Assembly (NCBI RefSeq): GCF_902833085.1 | Contig: NZ_CADFEB010000008.1 | Span: 171,858-235,857, forward strand | From: Burkholderia ubonensis | GTDB taxonomy: Bacteria; Pseudomonadota; Gammaproteobacteria; Burkholderiales; Burkholderiaceae | DNA: 64,000 nt | Reading direction: 5' to 3' | Shown here: positions 56,531 to 64,000 of the stretch, one piece after another | Numbering within the stretch: the stretch's first letter is position 1 | How the letters are laid out: the number at the start of each line of letters is the position of its first letter | The notes under the pieces: generated by a model | Told to the model about the DNA's origin: nothing | The model's input: the letters and a program-made list of their open reading frames with translations, nothing else | The model's database searches: none | Position numbers and translations under genes: made by a program

Positions 56531-57562
56531 ATGGCCGCACGTGACGATCGTGCGCCGCGCCGGCGGCGCGCCGCAGCGGTGGCCGTCGTGGCGCTGGTCG
56601 TCGCGGGCGGCGTGTGGGTCGTGCGCGGCGCCGCGTCGCATCACGACGCGGAATCCGCGCGCGCGCCGGCGGACGCAATGACGCTCGGCGGTGCGGCCCC
56701 GGCGCTGCCGCCGGACGCGGCGAGCGCGGGCCTGCCGTCGTCGCTGGCCGGCTCGAGCGCGCCGCGCCTGCCGCTCGAGGCGGGCGGCCATCTGGCGAAA
56801 GCGCGCGCGGTGCGCGATTTCTTCGACTATTGCCTGAGCGCGCAGAGCGACCTGAGCGCGACCGCGCTCGACGCACTGGTCGCCCGCGAGATCGCCGCGC
56901 AGCTCGACGGCACCGTTGCGCAGCCGGAAGCGCTCGACGTCTGGCACCGGTACCGCACGTACCTGGCCGAACTGGCGAAGCTGCCGGCCGCGGGGGCCGT
57001 CGCCGACAAGTCCGATATCGGCGCGCTGGAGCTCGCGCTCGACCAGCGCGTGTCGATCGCGCGGCGCACGCTTGGCGAATGGAACGAACCGTTCTTCAGT
57101 GACGAGCAGTGGCGGCAGCGCTTCGATCTCGCGCGGCTGAAGATCGCGCAGGACCGCACGCTGACCGATGCGCAGAAGGCCGAGCGGCTTGCCGCGCTCG
57201 AGCAGCAGCTGCCGCCCGGCGCACGCGCCGAACGGCAGCGCGTCGCGCAGCAGCAGGCCGCGATCGCGCAGATCGCGCAGCTGCAGAAGTCGGGCGCGAC
57301 GCCGGACGCGATGCGCGCGCAATTGACCCAGTCACTCGGCCCGGAGGTGGCGGAGCGCGCCGCGCGCATGCAGCAGGACGACGACGCGTGGCAGCGCCGT
57401 TACACCGACTATGCGGCGCAACGCGACCAGATCGCCGCGTCGGGGCTGCCGCCGCAGGAGCGCGACGCGCAGATCGCGGCGCTGCGCCAGCGGCTGTTCA
57501 CGAAACCGGGCGACGCGCTGCGCGCGGCGTCGCTCGATCGCGGCGCGGCGTCCCCGCGCTAA
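56531..57562 (+). CDS. lifO: Lipase-specific foldase LifO (LimA)
   Basis: A 343-aa membrane-anchored steric chaperone. One N-terminal transmembrane helix (~16-33), a Pro/Ala/Ser linker (~35-85), then the folding domain with the Lif signature RAVRDFFDYCLSAQSDLS (~94-111; usual form RxxFDY(F/C)LSAxGE, here lacking the Gly-Glu), and long helices that cradle LipA in the periplasm. It lies 3 bp after lipA and must be co-transcribed. Its stop is the first of three in-frame stops in a 9-bp tandem repeat. Confidence 0.94.
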   Translation: MAARDDRAPRRRRAAAVAVVALVVAGGVWVVRGAASHHDAESARAPADAMTLGGAAPALPPDAASAGLPSSLAGSSAPRLPLEAGGHLAKARAVRDFFDYCLSAQSDLSATALDALVAREIAAQLDGTVAQPEALDVWHRYRTYLAELAKLPAAGAVADKSDIGALELALDQRVSIARRTLGEWNEPFFSDEQWRQRFDLARLKIAQDRTLTDAQKAERLAALEQQLPPGARAERQRVAQQQAAIAQIAQLQKSGATPDAMRAQLTQSLGPEVAERAARMQQDDDAWQRRYTDYAAQRDQIAASGLPPQERDAQIAALRQRLFTKPGDALRAASLDRGAASPR

Positions 57563-57580
57563 CCGCGCTAACCGCGCTAA
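57554..57580. repeat. 9-bp tandem repeat at the lifO stop
   Basis: CCGCGCTAA three times (57554-57562, 57563-57571, 57572-57580). Each carries an in-frame TAA, so lifO ends in three successive stops. Probably slipped-strand duplication. Confidence 0.75.
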
Positions 57581-57599
57581 CCGCGCCGCGCGGGGGGGC

Positions 57600-59129
57600 T
57601 CATGCCGCGCGCGTCGCGCGTTGCGGCAGGTGGCGCTCGATCGTCGTCGCGAGCGTGTCGAACGCGGGGCCGATGCTCTCGTGCGCGACGCATGCATAGC
57701 CGAGCAGCAGGCCCGGCCGCGCGGCGTCCGCGCTGCTGTAGTAGCTCGTGAGCGGGCGCACGATCACGCCGGCGTCGAACGCGCTCTGCGTGACCGCGCG
57801 ATCGTCGCAGGCGTCGGGCAGGCCGAGCACGAGATGCAGGCCCGCCTCGTCGCCCATCACCGGCAGCGCGTCGCCGAAGCGGGCATGGATCGCGTCGATC
57901 AGCAACTGCCGGCGCTCCCCGTACAGCGTGCGCATGCGCCGCACGTGCGAGGTCAGGTAGCCGTCCATGATGAATTCGGCGAGCACGGCCTGCTGCATCA
58001 GCTGGCCCTCGCGATACAGCTCCGACAGCCCGGTGCGAAACGTGTCGACCAGGTGCTCCGGCACGACCATGTAGCCCATCCGCAAGCCCGGGAACAGCAT
58101 CTTGCCGAGACTGCCGACGTAGATCACGCGGCCGCCGTCGTCGAGCCCCTGCAGCGACGCGAGCGGCCGGCTGCCGTAGCGGAATTCGCTGTCGTAGTCG
58201 TCCTCGATGATCCAGCAGCGGTGCTGCCGCGCGTATTCGAGCAGCATCCGGCGCCGCGCGAGGCTCATCACCATCCCGAGCGGATACTGATGCGACGGCG
58301 TGACGAGCACGAGCCGCGGCGGATGCTGCAGGTCGCTCACGCGCGGGTCGAGCCCTTCCTGGTCGACCGGCACCGGCGTAAGCGTCAGCCCGGCCGCCTG
58401 CAGCACGCTGCGCACGCCCCAGTAGCACGGCTCTTCCACCCACGCGCGATCGCCGATGTCGGACAGGAGGCGCACCGCCAGATCGATCGACTGGTGGATC
58501 CCCGTCGTGATGATCAGCTGGTCCGGCGAGCATTTCACGGAGCGCGCGACGCGCAGGTAGTCGGCGAGCGCGCGCCGCAGCGGCCGGTAGCCGCCGCCCG
58601 GCGCGTAGGTCAGCAGTTCCGGGTTCGCTTCCTTCCACAGCCGCGCCTGCAGGCGGCTCCATGTGCGGCTCGGAAATTCCGCTACGTCCGGCACGCCCGG
58701 CATGAACGCGCCCCACTGGCGGCGCGACACGCCCGCATGCTCGATCAGCTGCCGGCCGCGCATCGACAGGCCGCCCTGCGCGTCGTCCTGCTGCGCCGCC
58801 GCATCGACGGCGGAAGGCGACGGCGGCGGGCTGCCCGGCGCCAGCATCGCGGCGGCGTCCGGGCGCGTGTCGGCGACATAGGTGCCGCTGCCGGTGGTCG
58901 TCAGCACGTAGCCTTCGGCCGTCAGCTGGTCGTACACGTGCAGCACGGTATTGCGCGCGATCGACAGGTCGGCGGCGAGCGTCCGTGAACTCGGCAGCTT
59001 GGTTCCTGGCCCCAATTCCCCGGTCAGGATGGCCTGCTGCATCAGCTGCAGCAACTGGCGATACATCGGCTCGGACGAGCCGCGGTCGAGGCGCGCGGAG
59101 AGCCAGTCGGCAAGGATCACGGTATCCAA
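57600..59129 (-). CDS. MocR-family regulator (GntR helix-turn-helix + aminotransferase fold)
   Basis: A 509-aa PLP-dependent regulator. The N-terminal GntR winged helix (~12-80; GTKLPSSRTLAADLSIARNT) is joined by an Ala/Pro/Ser linker to a fold-type I aminotransferase domain (~130-505). The PLP Lys is in YVGSLGKMLFPGLRMGY; WIIEDDYDSEFRY holds the PLP-contacting Asp. MocR proteins such as GabR and PdxR sense PLP and amines. No ATG fits: TTG 59129 has AGGA at good spacing; GTG 59120 is an alternative. Divergent from the polyamine-type ABC operon, which it probably controls. Confidence 0.87.
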   Translation of the reverse strand: MDTVILADWLSARLDRGSSEPMYRQLLQLMQQAILTGELGPGTKLPSSRTLAADLSIARNTVLHVYDQLTAEGYVLTTTGSGTYVADTRPDAAAMLAPGSPPPSPSAVDAAAQQDDAQGGLSMRGRQLIEHAGVSRRQWGAFMPGVPDVAEFPSRTWSRLQARLWKEANPELLTYAPGGGYRPLRRALADYLRVARSVKCSPDQLIITTGIHQSIDLAVRLLSDIGDRAWVEEPCYWGVRSVLQAAGLTLTPVPVDQEGLDPRVSDLQHPPRLVLVTPSHQYPLGMVMSLARRRMLLEYARQHRCWIIEDDYDSEFRYGSRPLASLQGLDDGGRVIYVGSLGKMLFPGLRMGYMVVPEHLVDTFRTGLSELYREGQLMQQAVLAEFIMDGYLTSHVRRMRTLYGERRQLLIDAIHARFGDALPVMGDEAGLHLVLGLPDACDDRAVTQSAFDAGVIVRPLTSYYSSADAARPGLLLGYACVAHESIGPAFDTLATTIERHLPQRATRAA

Positions 59130-59130
59130 A

Positions 59131-59174
59131 GTGGTCCTACTAGGAATATTGAAATGGTTCCCTAGTATAGAACC
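59131..59174. promoter_or_regulatory. Repeat elements in MocR/ABC divergent promoter
   Basis: Related half-sites TGGTCCTACTAGGAA (59132-59146) and TGGTTCCCTAGTATAGAA (59155-59172) lie 23 bp apart; the second also forms GGTTC-N9-GAACC. MocR regulators bind such spaced direct repeats. CCTAGTATAG may contain the -10 of the ABC operon. Confidence 0.5.
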
Positions 59175-59238
59175 GTGCCAGCCGTATAGTCGTCTGCATC
59201 TCAATAAATGCATGGCGCGTTGCAAGGGGACAGCCACG

Positions 59239-60357
59239 ATGAAGACCGATGAAGTGATCGTCAGCTTTCGCGGCGTGCGGAAGACCTACGACGGCGAGAC
59301 GCTCGTCGTCAAATCGCTCGACCTGGACATCCGCCGCGGGGAATTCCTGACGCTGCTCGGGCCGTCCGGCTCCGGCAAGACCACCTGCCTGATGATGCTG
59401 GCCGGCTTCGAGTTTCCGACGGGCGGCGAGATCCGCCTCGAAGGCGAGCTGCTGAACAACGTGCCGCCGCACAAGCGCAACATCGGCATGGTGTTCCAGA
59501 ACTACGCGCTGTTCCCGCACCTGACCGTCGAGCAGAACGTCGCGTATCCGCTGATGGTGCGCAAGCTGCCGGCCGGCGAGCGCGCCGAGCGCGTCGCGCA
59601 TGCGCTGAAGATGGTGCAGATGGAGCGCTTCGCGAAGCGCTACCCGGCGCAGCTGTCGGGCGGCCAGCAGCAGCGCATCGCGCTGGCCCGCGCGCTCGTG
59701 TTCGAGCCGCAGCTCGTGCTGATGGACGAGCCGCTCGGCGCGCTCGACAAGCAGCTGCGCGAACACATGCAGTACGAACTGAAGGCGCTGCACGAGAAGC
59801 TCGGCGTGACCTTCGTGTACGTGACGCACGACCAGGGCGAGGCGCTGACGATGTCGGACCGCGTCGCCGTGTTCGACAAGGGCATCGTGCAGCAGCTCGA
59901 CACCGTCGACCGCCTGTACGAATCGCCGTGCAACGAATTCGTCGCGAACTTCATCGGCGACAGCAACCGGCTGCGCGGCACGGTCGCACGCGTCGACGGC
60001 GAGTTCTGCGAGTTCCGGCTCGACGACGGCACGAAGCTCGTCGGCCGCAACATCGGCAACGCCGCGGCAGGCGCGGCCGCGGTCGCGTGCATCCGTCCCG
60101 AGCGCATGAGCCTCGCGCTGCAGCACGGCAACGGCCACGCGAATGGCCACGCGAACGGCGCGGCCGCGAACCTGCTGGCGGGCGAGGCCCGCAGCCTCAT
60201 CTATTTCGGCGATCACGTGCGCATGCGCTGCGCGGTGCCGGGGCAGGACGAATGCTTCGTGAAGGTGCCGCTCGGCACCGGCGCGCTCGATGCGTTCTCG
60301 CCCGGCGCGCCGGTCGGGCTCGCGTTCGCGCCCGAGCACCTGCGCGTATTCGCCTGA
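59239..60357 (+). CDS. Polyamine-type ABC transporter ATP-binding protein (PotA-like)
   Basis: A 372-aa ATPase. Walker A GPSGSGKT (~40-47), signature LSGGQQQR (~140), Walker B LVLMDEPLGALD, His switch YVTHD, then a C-terminal TOBE region with a His/Asn/Gly repeat insertion (GNGHANGHANGAA, ~295). PotA/FbpC-like proteins energise putrescine, spermidine or related importers. It is the first gene of a four-gene operon with binding protein and two permeases, divergent from a MocR regulator. AAGGGGA 8-14 bp before the ATG. Confidence 0.9.
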   Translation: MKTDEVIVSFRGVRKTYDGETLVVKSLDLDIRRGEFLTLLGPSGSGKTTCLMMLAGFEFPTGGEIRLEGELLNNVPPHKRNIGMVFQNYALFPHLTVEQNVAYPLMVRKLPAGERAERVAHALKMVQMERFAKRYPAQLSGGQQQRIALARALVFEPQLVLMDEPLGALDKQLREHMQYELKALHEKLGVTFVYVTHDQGEALTMSDRVAVFDKGIVQQLDTVDRLYESPCNEFVANFIGDSNRLRGTVARVDGEFCEFRLDDGTKLVGRNIGNAAAGAAAVACIRPERMSLALQHGNGHANGHANGAAANLLAGEARSLIYFGDHVRMRCAVPGQDECFVKVPLGTGALDAFSPGAPVGLAFAPEHLRVFA

Positions 60358-60428
60358 ACACGGCTTCACGGTTTTTCGCAGCACGTCGTCCATAACAACG
60401 GCGCACTTCCACCACGAGAGGAACCATC

Positions 60429-61475
60429 ATGAATCGAGCAAGCTTTACCGCGCGCCGCACCGCCTTCGCGCTGGCGCTGGCCGTGTTCGGCGCATCCGCG
60501 TCGGCGGCGGAGATCACGGTCGTCAACTTCGGCGGCGCGAACGGCGATGCGCAGAAGGTCGCGTTCAACCAGCCGTTCGAGAAGTCGACCGGCAACAAGG
60601 TCACCGCCGTCGAATACAACGGCGAGCAGGCCAAGGTGAAGGCGATGGTCGAGGCGAAGCACGTCAACTGGGACGTGGTCGAGGTCGAATCGGGCGACCT
60701 GAACCGCGGCTGCGACGAAGGGCTGTACGAGAAGCTCGACTGGTCGAAGATCGCGAAGAAATCCGACCTGATTCCGGAATCGCCGCAGACCTGCGGCGTC
60801 GGCTTCTTCGTGTGGTCGACCACGCTCGCGTACAACGCGGACAAGCTGAAGGCCGCGCCGGCCGGCTGGGCCGATTTCTGGGACGTGAAGAAATTCCCGG
60901 GCAAGCGCGGGATGCGCAAGGGCGCGCGCTACAACCTCGAGTTCGCGCTGATGGCCGACGGCGTCGCGCCGAAGGACGTCTACAAGGTGCTCGGCACGAA
61001 GGCCGGCCAGGATCGCGCGTTCAAGAAGCTCGAAGAGCTGAAGCCGTACATCCAGTGGTGGGAGGCGGGCGCGCAGCCGCCGCAGTTCCTGGTCGCCGGC
61101 GACGTCGTGATGTCGACCGCGTACAACGGCCGCATCAGCGCCGCGCAGAAGGAAGGCAAGAACCTGAAGGTGGTCTGGAACGGCAGCATCTACGATCTGG
61201 ACTACTGGGCGATTCCGAAGGGCACGCCGAACAAGGCGCTTGCGGAGAAATACATCGCGTACACGCTGTCGACGAAGCCGCAGCAGGATTACGCGCAGCA
61301 CATCTCGTACGGCCCGGCGAGCGTCGCCGCGATCAAGTCGCTCGACGCGAAGACGCTCGCGAACCTGCCGAACTCGCCGACCAACGGCAAGAACGCGGTG
61401 CTGCAGGACATCGGCTTCTGGACCGACCACAGCGACGAGCTCGAGCAGCGCTTCGCCGCATGGGCATCGAAGTAA
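60429..61475 (+). CDS. Extracellular solute-binding protein, PotD-like
   Basis: A 348-aa periplasmic binding protein. Signal peptide (MNRASFTARRTAFALALAVF..., cleaved after SASAA), then a type II binding fold: EITVVNFGGANGDAQKVAF, NWDVVEVESGDLNRGC, LDYWAIPKGTPNKALAEKY. Related to PotD/PotF and AfuA-like proteins for polyamines or similar amines. A CGAGAGGA ribosome site precedes the ATG. Operon context and the amine-sensing class of the divergent regulator support an amine ligand, which is inference. Confidence 0.9.
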   Translation: MNRASFTARRTAFALALAVFGASASAAEITVVNFGGANGDAQKVAFNQPFEKSTGNKVTAVEYNGEQAKVKAMVEAKHVNWDVVEVESGDLNRGCDEGLYEKLDWSKIAKKSDLIPESPQTCGVGFFVWSTTLAYNADKLKAAPAGWADFWDVKKFPGKRGMRKGARYNLEFALMADGVAPKDVYKVLGTKAGQDRAFKKLEELKPYIQWWEAGAQPPQFLVAGDVVMSTAYNGRISAAQKEGKNLKVVWNGSIYDLDYWAIPKGTPNKALAEKYIAYTLSTKPQQDYAQHISYGPASVAAIKSLDAKTLANLPNSPTNGKNAVLQDIGFWTDHSDELEQRFAAWASK

Positions 61476-61573
61476 GCGCGTCGCAGTCGTGACGCAACCG
61501 GCCGCGCGACGCGCACGCGTCGCGGCGCTTCGCGCGGCATGCCGCCGGACTCCGGTCCGGCCGGAGACACCCG

Positions 61574-62845
61574 TTGGATACGATGACGATCGCCACTTCT
61601 TCGTCGACGCAGTCGACTGCCACGCTGAAACGCGAGCTGAAGGCCGCCGAGGCCAGGAAGCGCGCGATGGCGCTGCTGCTGGTCGCGCCGCTCGCGATCT
61701 TCCTGCTGCTGATCTTCGTCGTGCCGATCGGCGCGCTGCTGACGCGCGCGGTGCAGAACCCGGAGATCGCGACCGCGCTGCCGAACACGGTCGCCGCGCT
61801 GTCCGGCTGGGACCGCAAGACGCCGCCCGCCGACGCCGCGTATGCGGCGCTCGCCGCCGACATGACGCGGGTTGCCGACAGCGAGGCGATGGGCGCGCTC
61901 GCGCGGCGCCTGAACACCGAGATTCCCGGCTACCGGTCGCTCGTCGCGAAGACGGCGCGCGCGATGCCGCTCAAGGGCGATAACGGCGAAGCGCTCACGC
62001 CCGCGCAGCAGCGCGGCAAGCTCGTCGAGCTCGACGCACGCTGGAGCGACCCCGTGTACTGGCAGGCGATCGCGAAGAACGGCAGCGCGTACTCACCGTT
62101 CTACCTGCTCGCGTCGCTCGATCACAAGCAGGACGGCTTCGGCCACGTCGTGCCCGCCGATCCGGACCAGTCGATCTACCTGGCGATCTTCGGCCGCACG
62201 CTCGTGATCGGCGTCGCGGTCACGCTGTTCGCGCTGCTGCTCGGCTATCCGCTCGCATACTGGATCTCGACGCTGTCGGAGCGGCGCGCGAACCTCGTGA
62301 TGATCCTCGTGCTGATTCCGTTCTGGACCTCGGTGCTGGTGCGCGTCGCCGCGTGGATCGTGCTGCTGCAGAGCGAGGGGCTCGTCAACAAGGCGCTGAT
62401 CGGCAGCGGGCTGATCTCGCATCCGCTCGCGCTGCTGTTCAACCGGGTCGGCGTGTACATCTCGATGACGCACATCCTGCTGCCGTTCATGATCCTGCCG
62501 CTCTTCAGCGTGATGAAGTCGATCCCGCCGACCTACCAGCGCGCAGCCGTGTCGCTCGGCAGCCATCCGTTCGCGGCGTTCTGGCGCGTGTACGTGCCGC
62601 AGACCTACCCGGGCGTCGGCGCGGGCGCGCTGCTGGTGTTCATCCTCGCGATCGGCTACTACATCACGCCGGCGCTGCTCGGCGGGCCGAACGACCAGAT
62701 GGTCAGCTACTACGTCGCGTACTTCACGAACGTGACGATCAACTGGGGCATGGCGTGTGCGCTCGGCGGGCTGCTGCTCGCGGCGACGCTCGTGCTGTAC
62801 GCGGTCTACAACCGCTTCACCCGCTCGAACGTGAGCCTCGGCTGA
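61574..62845 (+). CDS. ABC transporter permease, PotB-like with large periplasmic insert
   Basis: A 423-aa permease, ~140 residues longer than PotB. TM1 is ~33-57; a hydrophilic segment of ~140 residues (about 60-198) follows before the remaining five helices and the EAA loop (VSLGSHPFAAFWRVYVPQTY, ~325-344). The inserted part should be periplasmic and could contact the binding protein. TTG 61574 with GGAG at ideal distance is the likely start; ATG 61583 is possible. Confidence 0.88.
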   Translation: MDTMTIATSSSTQSTATLKRELKAAEARKRAMALLLVAPLAIFLLLIFVVPIGALLTRAVQNPEIATALPNTVAALSGWDRKTPPADAAYAALAADMTRVADSEAMGALARRLNTEIPGYRSLVAKTARAMPLKGDNGEALTPAQQRGKLVELDARWSDPVYWQAIAKNGSAYSPFYLLASLDHKQDGFGHVVPADPDQSIYLAIFGRTLVIGVAVTLFALLLGYPLAYWISTLSERRANLVMILVLIPFWTSVLVRVAAWIVLLQSEGLVNKALIGSGLISHPLALLFNRVGVYISMTHILLPFMILPLFSVMKSIPPTYQRAAVSLGSHPFAAFWRVYVPQTYPGVGAGALLVFILAIGYYITPALLGGPNDQMVSYYVAYFTNVTINWGMACALGGLLLAATLVLYAVYNRFTRSNVSLG

Positions 62846-62875
62846 GCCGCGGGAAACAGGGAAGGGGATTCGATC

Positions 62876-63715
62876 ATGAAACTGCTCGCCAGGCCGCTGT
62901 TCGCGCCGCACATGTCGTTCGTCGAGCGCGCGTGGTACGTCGCATTGCGCGTGCTCGTCGTGCTGACGCTGCTGTACCTGATCCTGCCGGTGCTCGCGAT
63001 CGTGCCGCTGTCGTTTTCGTCGAGCACGTTCCTCGTCTATCCGATTCCGGGCTTCTCGACGCGCTGGTACGAGAACCTGATCGCGTCCGACGAGTGGCGC
63101 ATGGCGGCGAAGAACAGCTTCATCGTCGCGCCGTCGGCCACCGTCGTCGCGACCGTGCTCGGCACGCTCGCCGCGATCGGGCTCACGAAGGCCGACTTCC
63201 GCGGCAAGGGGCTGCTGATGGCGGTGCTGCTGTCGCCGATGATCGTGCCGGTGGTCGTGGTCGGCGTCGGCATGTACCTGTTCTTCGCGCCGCTCGGCCT
63301 TGCAAACACCTATACCGGGCTGATCGCCGCGCATGCGGCGCTCGGCGTGCCGTTCGTCGTTACGACGGTGGCCGCGACGCTGCAGGGCTTCAACCACAAC
63401 CTCGTGCGCGCGAGCCTGTCGCTCGGCGCGAATCCGGTCACGACGTTCTTTCGCGTCACGCTGCCGGTGATCGCGCCGGGCGTGATGTCGGGCGCGCTGT
63501 TCGCGTTCGCGACGTCGTTCGACGAAGTGGTCGTCACGCTGTTTCTCGCCGGCGCGGACCAGACCACGCTGCCGCGCCAGATGTTCACCGGCATCCGCGA
63601 GAACATCAGCCCGACGATCGCCGCGCTCGCGACGATCCTGATCATCTTCTCGACGAGCCTGCTGCTCGCGCTCGAATGGCTGCGCGGGCGCAATGCGCGG
63701 CGGGCGGTTGCGTGA
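62876..63715 (+). CDS. ABC transporter permease, PotC-like
   Basis: A 279-aa six-helix permease, the partner of the PotB-like protein; EAA loop ASLSLGANPVTTFFRVTLPV (~181-200). It lies 30 bp after the previous gene with AGGGAAGGGG as ribosome site, so the operon is potA-D-B-C-like in the order ATPase, binding protein, permease, permease. Standard length and no oddities. Confidence 0.92.
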   Translation: MKLLARPLFAPHMSFVERAWYVALRVLVVLTLLYLILPVLAIVPLSFSSSTFLVYPIPGFSTRWYENLIASDEWRMAAKNSFIVAPSATVVATVLGTLAAIGLTKADFRGKGLLMAVLLSPMIVPVVVVGVGMYLFFAPLGLANTYTGLIAAHAALGVPFVVTTVAATLQGFNHNLVRASLSLGANPVTTFFRVTLPVIAPGVMSGALFAFATSFDEVVVTLFLAGADQTTLPRQMFTGIRENISPTIAALATILIIFSTSLLLALEWLRGRNARRAVA

Positions 63716-63910
63716 CGAGGTGATGCACCGAGGGCGGCGCCTGCTTTCGTTTGGCTGACTGGCGAAGCGGCCGCCTGCAGGATCGATGCGGCTCTGCAAC
63801 AATACGGAACGCGGCGGCGCGCGCACCGGTTGCACCGGACGACACGCGCGATGCCGAGCCGGTCCAACCGCGACGCATCGCATTGCGTCGCCCGTCAGCA
63901 GAGTCACATC

Positions 63911-64000
63911 TTGTCCGAAACCGCTTCCGCCGCCCGCACCCCGGAGCAGGCCGTCAACTGGCGCGCGATGGCCGCCGTGCTGCTGGCCGTCGCGCTCGCG
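63911..64000 (+). CDS. Probable MFS transporter, 5' end only
   Basis: A frame open to the window edge, starting at TTG 63911 and reading MSETASAARTPEQAVNWRAM followed by AAVLLAVALA. A short hydrophilic N-terminus followed by a hydrophobic helix is how many DHA-type major facilitator exporters begin. Only 30 codons are seen, so the family is a guess. The start codon is uncertain. Confidence 0.45.
   Translation, partial: MSETASAARTPEQAVNWRAMAAVLLAVALA

Overview
The window is GC-rich proteobacterial chromosome with the gene content and gene order of the genus Burkholderia, most likely the Burkholderia cepacia complex. Supporting points are the extracellular lipase with its adjacent foldase (the mature lipase matches the B. 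cepacia enzyme family closely), DUF3563, DUF2782, DUF4148, BPSS1780-family and PXPV-repeat proteins, a long RpoD with a Lys/Ala-rich N-terminus, and the rpsU-yqeY-dnaG-rpoD order. From memory, these core genes sit on chromosome 2 in B. cenocepacia; that cannot be proved from the window. No rRNA, CRISPR array, insertion sequence or prophage was seen. Both ends cut genes (a CHAD protein at the left, a probable MFS transporter at the right).

Layout. 0-3.7 kb: molybdate module (modE facing modABC, with a ModE-box-like palindrome before modA). 3.8-7.3 kb: PAP2 phosphatase, PHB-depolymerase-type esterase, a DUF3563 mini-protein under a striking inverted-repeat promoter, and the ohrR-ohr peroxide module with three palindromic operators. 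7.3-13.5 kb: BPSS1780 membrane protein, thrB, DUF2782, amn, an unknown 49-aa secreted Cys-rich peptide, a PXPV protein and a LOG-family protein. 13.5-31 kb: polA, ndh, a Tat-type dienelactone hydrolase, sseA, a Rieske oxygenase, the isoprenoid/pteridine run xseB-ispA-dxs-folE2, tsaD, a BaiN-like flavoprotein and the rpsU-yqeY-dnaG macromolecular-synthesis group. 31-33.7 kb: rpoD and a CAT-anticodon tRNA that looks like tRNA-Ile2.

33.8-37.7 kb is accessory-looking. It holds a diheme-b/ferredoxin/adenylate cyclase fusion, two DUF4148 proteins and a stand-alone paralogue of the diheme anchor. 37.9-43.5 kb is an acyl-CoA catabolic cluster (acyl-CoA dehydrogenase, IclR, acyl-CoA ligase, quinone oxidoreductase), followed by GNAT and LysR genes. 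45.2-46.2 kb has no convincing protein gene. It does contain a textbook sigma-54 -24/-12 element, an upstream dyad and, 600 bp on, three hairpins ending in a U-tract: a candidate sigma-54-dependent non-coding transcript or the scar of a lost operon. 46.2-51 kb: sirtuin, DUF938 methyltransferase, gnd, DUF4148 and an NlpD-like lipoprotein. 51-55.2 kb: Pr6Pr membrane protein, cytochrome b561, and a DUF2946 protein upstream of a copper TonB receptor that resembles the CruR copper-sensing uORF arrangement of Bordetella. 55.4-57.6 kb: lipA-lifO. 57.6-63.7 kb: a MocR-type regulator divergent from a four-gene polyamine-type ABC importer.

Most promising for new biology: the orphan sigma-54 promoter and ncRNA region, the diheme-cyclase locus with its free anchor paralogue, the repeat-bearing Cys peptide at 11.56 kb, and the DUF2946-copper receptor unit.
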